A stretch of DNA of 16,449 nt from JACMJP01 sp046160675 (GTDB lineage: Bacteria > Bacteroidota > Bacteroidia > Chitinophagales > BACL12). The notes under the pieces are model-generated. The model did no database searches, was not told where the DNA came from, and saw only the letters and a program-made list of their open reading frames with translations. The position numbers and the translations under genes were made by a program. How positions within the stretch are numbered: position 1 is the stretch's first letter; each line of letters opens with the position of its first letter. Of the stretch, positions 15,019-16,449 are shown piece by piece. Location of the stretch: NCBI GenBank assembly GCA_046160675.1, contig JBJXHH010000025.1, positions 1 through 16,449 of the forward strand, given 5' to 3'.

Positions 15019-15558
15019 TTAGCTTTTTGATTTCTTTATCTTCACACGGTTCTTTTTATTTACCCTTTCTTTATCAAGTGCTGCCTGATATGCTGCAGAC
15101 ATTTGAAGAAATGTTTCCTGCATGGAATTTTTATCAGCCGGGGTATCAAGAAAACTATAGCTTCCATCCTGTTTAATGCTTTTTATAACAGAATTTTCAA
15201 AAAGGTATCGCCCCTGGTAATTGGGTTGAATAGTATCTGCATCTACCCGACCTACAGTGCCGCCATTATACAATCTCTGAGATTCAATTATCATGATCAG
15301 TTGTCCGTTCCAGTAATGGAACTCCCTGCGCAAGTCCCCGAAATTAAACCCATACCAACATTCGATTTTCTTTAAGGAATCGTGTTCGTAAATACCCTTT
15401 AAAATGGCGCCTTGTTCAGGTTTGAATGTAAGGAATCCTGAATCAACTAAAACATAATAATTTCCTTTCTTTTTCTTTTTCCCTCCAACATCTTGTGCCT
15501 GCAGCATAGTGGGTACAAATAGTAAAAACACAAACAAGTATGTGAAACGCATTTTCAT
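15019..15558 (-). CDS. Exported protein of unknown function
   Basis: I do not recognise this 179-residue protein. It begins with a clear signal peptide (MKMRFTYLFVFLLFVPTMLQAQ, cleavage after QAQ or LQA), followed by the basic GGKKKKKG. The middle is rich in aromatic residues and looks all-beta (YYVLVDSGFLTFKPEQGAIL, ECWYGFNFGDLRREFHYWNGQL), including a YNGGTVGR turn. The C-terminus is very basic (KERVNKKNRVKIKKSKS). There is no lipoprotein Cys and no T9SS sorting domain, so a periplasmic location is inferred. The start may be either ATG 15558 or ATG 15552. A -7-like box TAACTTTA lies at 15579-15572 on the minus strand, one mismatch from consensus. fabI follows 31 nt downstream and may be co-transcribed. 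Confidence 0.75.
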   Translation of the reverse strand: MKMRFTYLFVFLLFVPTMLQAQDVGGKKKKKGNYYVLVDSGFLTFKPEQGAILKGIYEHDSLKKIECWYGFNFGDLRREFHYWNGQLIMIIESQRLYNGGTVGRVDADTIQPNYQGRYLFENSVIKSIKQDGSYSFLDTPADKNSMQETFLQMSAAYQAALDKERVNKKNRVKIKKSKS

Positions 15559-15632
15559 TTTTGTTTACCTGTAAAGTTAGATATTCGCTATGTAAAACGG
15601 GTTTGGTTCAAACATTTTTGAGGAAATCAGGT

Positions 15633-15640
15633 TATTTTTG
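15633..15640 (+). promoter_or_regulatory. -7-type box before the oxidase subunit III gene
   Basis: TATTTTTG matches TAnnTTTG fully. It is only 13 nt from the ATG at 15653, so the leader would be very short and would begin about at the GGAGGG (15643-15648). T-rich context makes a chance match possible. Confidence 0.3.
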
Positions 15641-15652
15641 TTGGAGGGAAAA

Positions 15653-16264
15653 ATGCAAACTGAAAGTTCAGAAAATCCAGGTAAGGAAAAACCCTATGCC
15701 CAAGTATATGTGATCATTGTTCACTTGCTTCTTGCAGGTATCATTATCCTCTTTCTTGGATTAAGTTACGCCTATATTTTTAGTGTTAATCTAGGGAAAT
15801 GGGTAGATTTTCAACTTCCAAAAATTTTCTGGTTGAGTTCTTTTTGTGTAATGGGTATAAGTGTACTATTAAAAAAAATTGAAACTGATTACAAATCAGA
15901 TGAAGTTAAAAAACTGAGGCAACACCTCCTCCTGGCACTGCTATTTTCCTTTGTATTTTTGGTCTGTCAGTTTACCGGGTGGATTCAAATGTATAATGCA
16001 GGTTTTACTTTATCAGGCAGCCCTTCTTACAGTTATATATACTTGTTAGGCTGGCTACATGGGTTGCATATTTTCGCAGGTATTTTGTTTTTGTCTGTTG
16101 CAATCTTTAAAGTTCAAAAAGCGGTAAATGACCCTGTAAAAAAATTATTATATGTAAGTGATGTAAATCAGATTGTTCGCTTGAAATTACTTTCACATTA
16201 CTGGCATGTTATAGATGCACTTTGGATTTTTATTTTCTTTTTATTCTTATTTCAACATGCATAA
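15653..16264 (+). CDS. Cytochrome c oxidase subunit III (short, five-helix form)
   Basis: A 203-residue membrane protein of the heme-copper oxidase subunit III family, which assists proton uptake and stability of the terminal oxidase. Five hydrophobic helices are visible: about 19-45, 57-75, 91-115, 125-150 and 182-200. The family marks are TGWIQMYNAGFTLSGSPSYSY, then LLGWLHGLHIFAGI, and the C-terminal HYWHVIDALWIFIFFLFLF. Canonical subunit III has seven helices; this shorter type is known among bacterial oxidases. No other oxidase subunit gene is in the window. The frame is open to TTG 15638, but ATG 15653 is preferred because GGAGGG (15643-15648) lies 4 nt before it, a rare clear ribosome site in this window. 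Confidence 0.88.
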   Translation: MQTESSENPGKEKPYAQVYVIIVHLLLAGIIILFLGLSYAYIFSVNLGKWVDFQLPKIFWLSSFCVMGISVLLKKIETDYKSDEVKKLRQHLLLALLFSFVFLVCQFTGWIQMYNAGFTLSGSPSYSYIYLLGWLHGLHIFAGILFLSVAIFKVQKAVNDPVKKLLYVSDVNQIVRLKLLSHYWHVIDALWIFIFFLFLFQHA

Positions 16265-16293
16265 AAAAAGCCTCCCCGTTCCGGGAAGGCTTT
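16263..16293. terminator. Bidirectional hairpin terminator
   Basis: AAAGCCT (16267-16273) pairs with AGGCTTT (16287-16293), extended by CCC/GGG (16275-16277 with 16283-16285) after one C-A mismatch, loop GTTCC. The A-run at 16263-16269 gives a U-run on the minus strand, so it fits best as the terminator of the minus-strand gene at the right edge. It also lies directly behind the oxidase gene stop. Confidence 0.75.
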
Positions 16294-16314
16294 CAAATTC
16301 TTAACTTGACTTTA

Positions 16315-16449
16315 TTAATTACCTGAAGGTTTCTTCTTTCTTTGATCTTTTTTAATGCTTGCACCTTGCTTTCCTTTACCTTCCGCTTTTCCTTGTTCCA
16401 TTCTGTGTTGTCTTGCAGCGGCTTTTGCAGCTTCAAGGCTTCCGTACTT
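16315..16449 (-). CDS. C-terminal part of an unrecognised Lys-rich protein (partial)
   Basis: The frame enters from the right edge and ends at TAA 16315-16317. The 44 visible residues include KYGSLEAAKAAARQHRMEQ, then GKAEGKGKQGASIKKDQRKKKPSGN. The first half looks helical and the tail is basic and low in complexity, as in some nucleic-acid-binding proteins. I cannot name it. Support for it being coding is the open frame to the window edge and the hairpin terminator placed 21 nt behind its stop. Confidence 0.55.
   Translation of the reverse strand, partial: KYGSLEAAKAAARQHRMEQGKAEGKGKQGASIKKDQRKKKPSGN

Overview
This window comes from a member of the Bacteroidota, most likely a Chitinophagaceae-like (Sphingobacteriia/Chitinophagia) bacterium. 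The evidence is a secreted protein with a type IX secretion C-terminal sorting domain, several sequences fitting the Bacteroidota -7 promoter box TAnnTTTG, a fused DUF2027-like/Smr protein, AT-rich coding sequence and few obvious Shine-Dalgarno sites. It reads as ordinary chromosome. I see no insertion sequence, prophage, CRISPR array, tRNA or plasmid function.

Left part (1-5772): the 5' end of an aldehyde dehydrogenase gene (minus strand), then comF (minus) divergent from comEC (plus), two genes tied to DNA uptake. After comEC come a membrane fatty acid hydroxylase/sterol desaturase-family protein (plus), a SAM-dependent methyltransferase (minus) whose stop codon abuts the hydroxylase stop, and a DUF2027-like/Smr-domain protein (plus).

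Middle (5773-9425): the RNase P RNA gene rnpB, whose P1 stem and T-run double as a terminator. It carries two near-identical GC-rich hairpins. Directly behind it lies a short Cys/His-rich reading frame that looks like a real zinc-ribbon protein but has no ATG/GTG/TTG start. Next comes an NtrC-type sigma-54 response regulator preceded by an inverted repeat. It converges on a two-gene minus-strand operon: a STAS-domain protein followed by ribonuclease Z.

Right part (9426-16449): clpC with a strong terminator hairpin, then a T9SS-exported protein with seven DxDP-type repeats (probably a beta-propeller). A 32-nt perfect palindrome lies inside that coding sequence. It converges on fabI, which sits behind an unrecognised exported protein on the minus strand. 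Divergent from these is a short five-helix cytochrome c oxidase subunit III gene, then a bidirectional terminator and the Lys-rich C-terminus of an unrecognised minus-strand gene cut by the window end.

I do not see one new multi-gene system here. The items most worth checking are the start-less zinc-ribbon frame behind rnpB, the paired hairpins inside rnpB, and the long palindrome in the T9SS gene.
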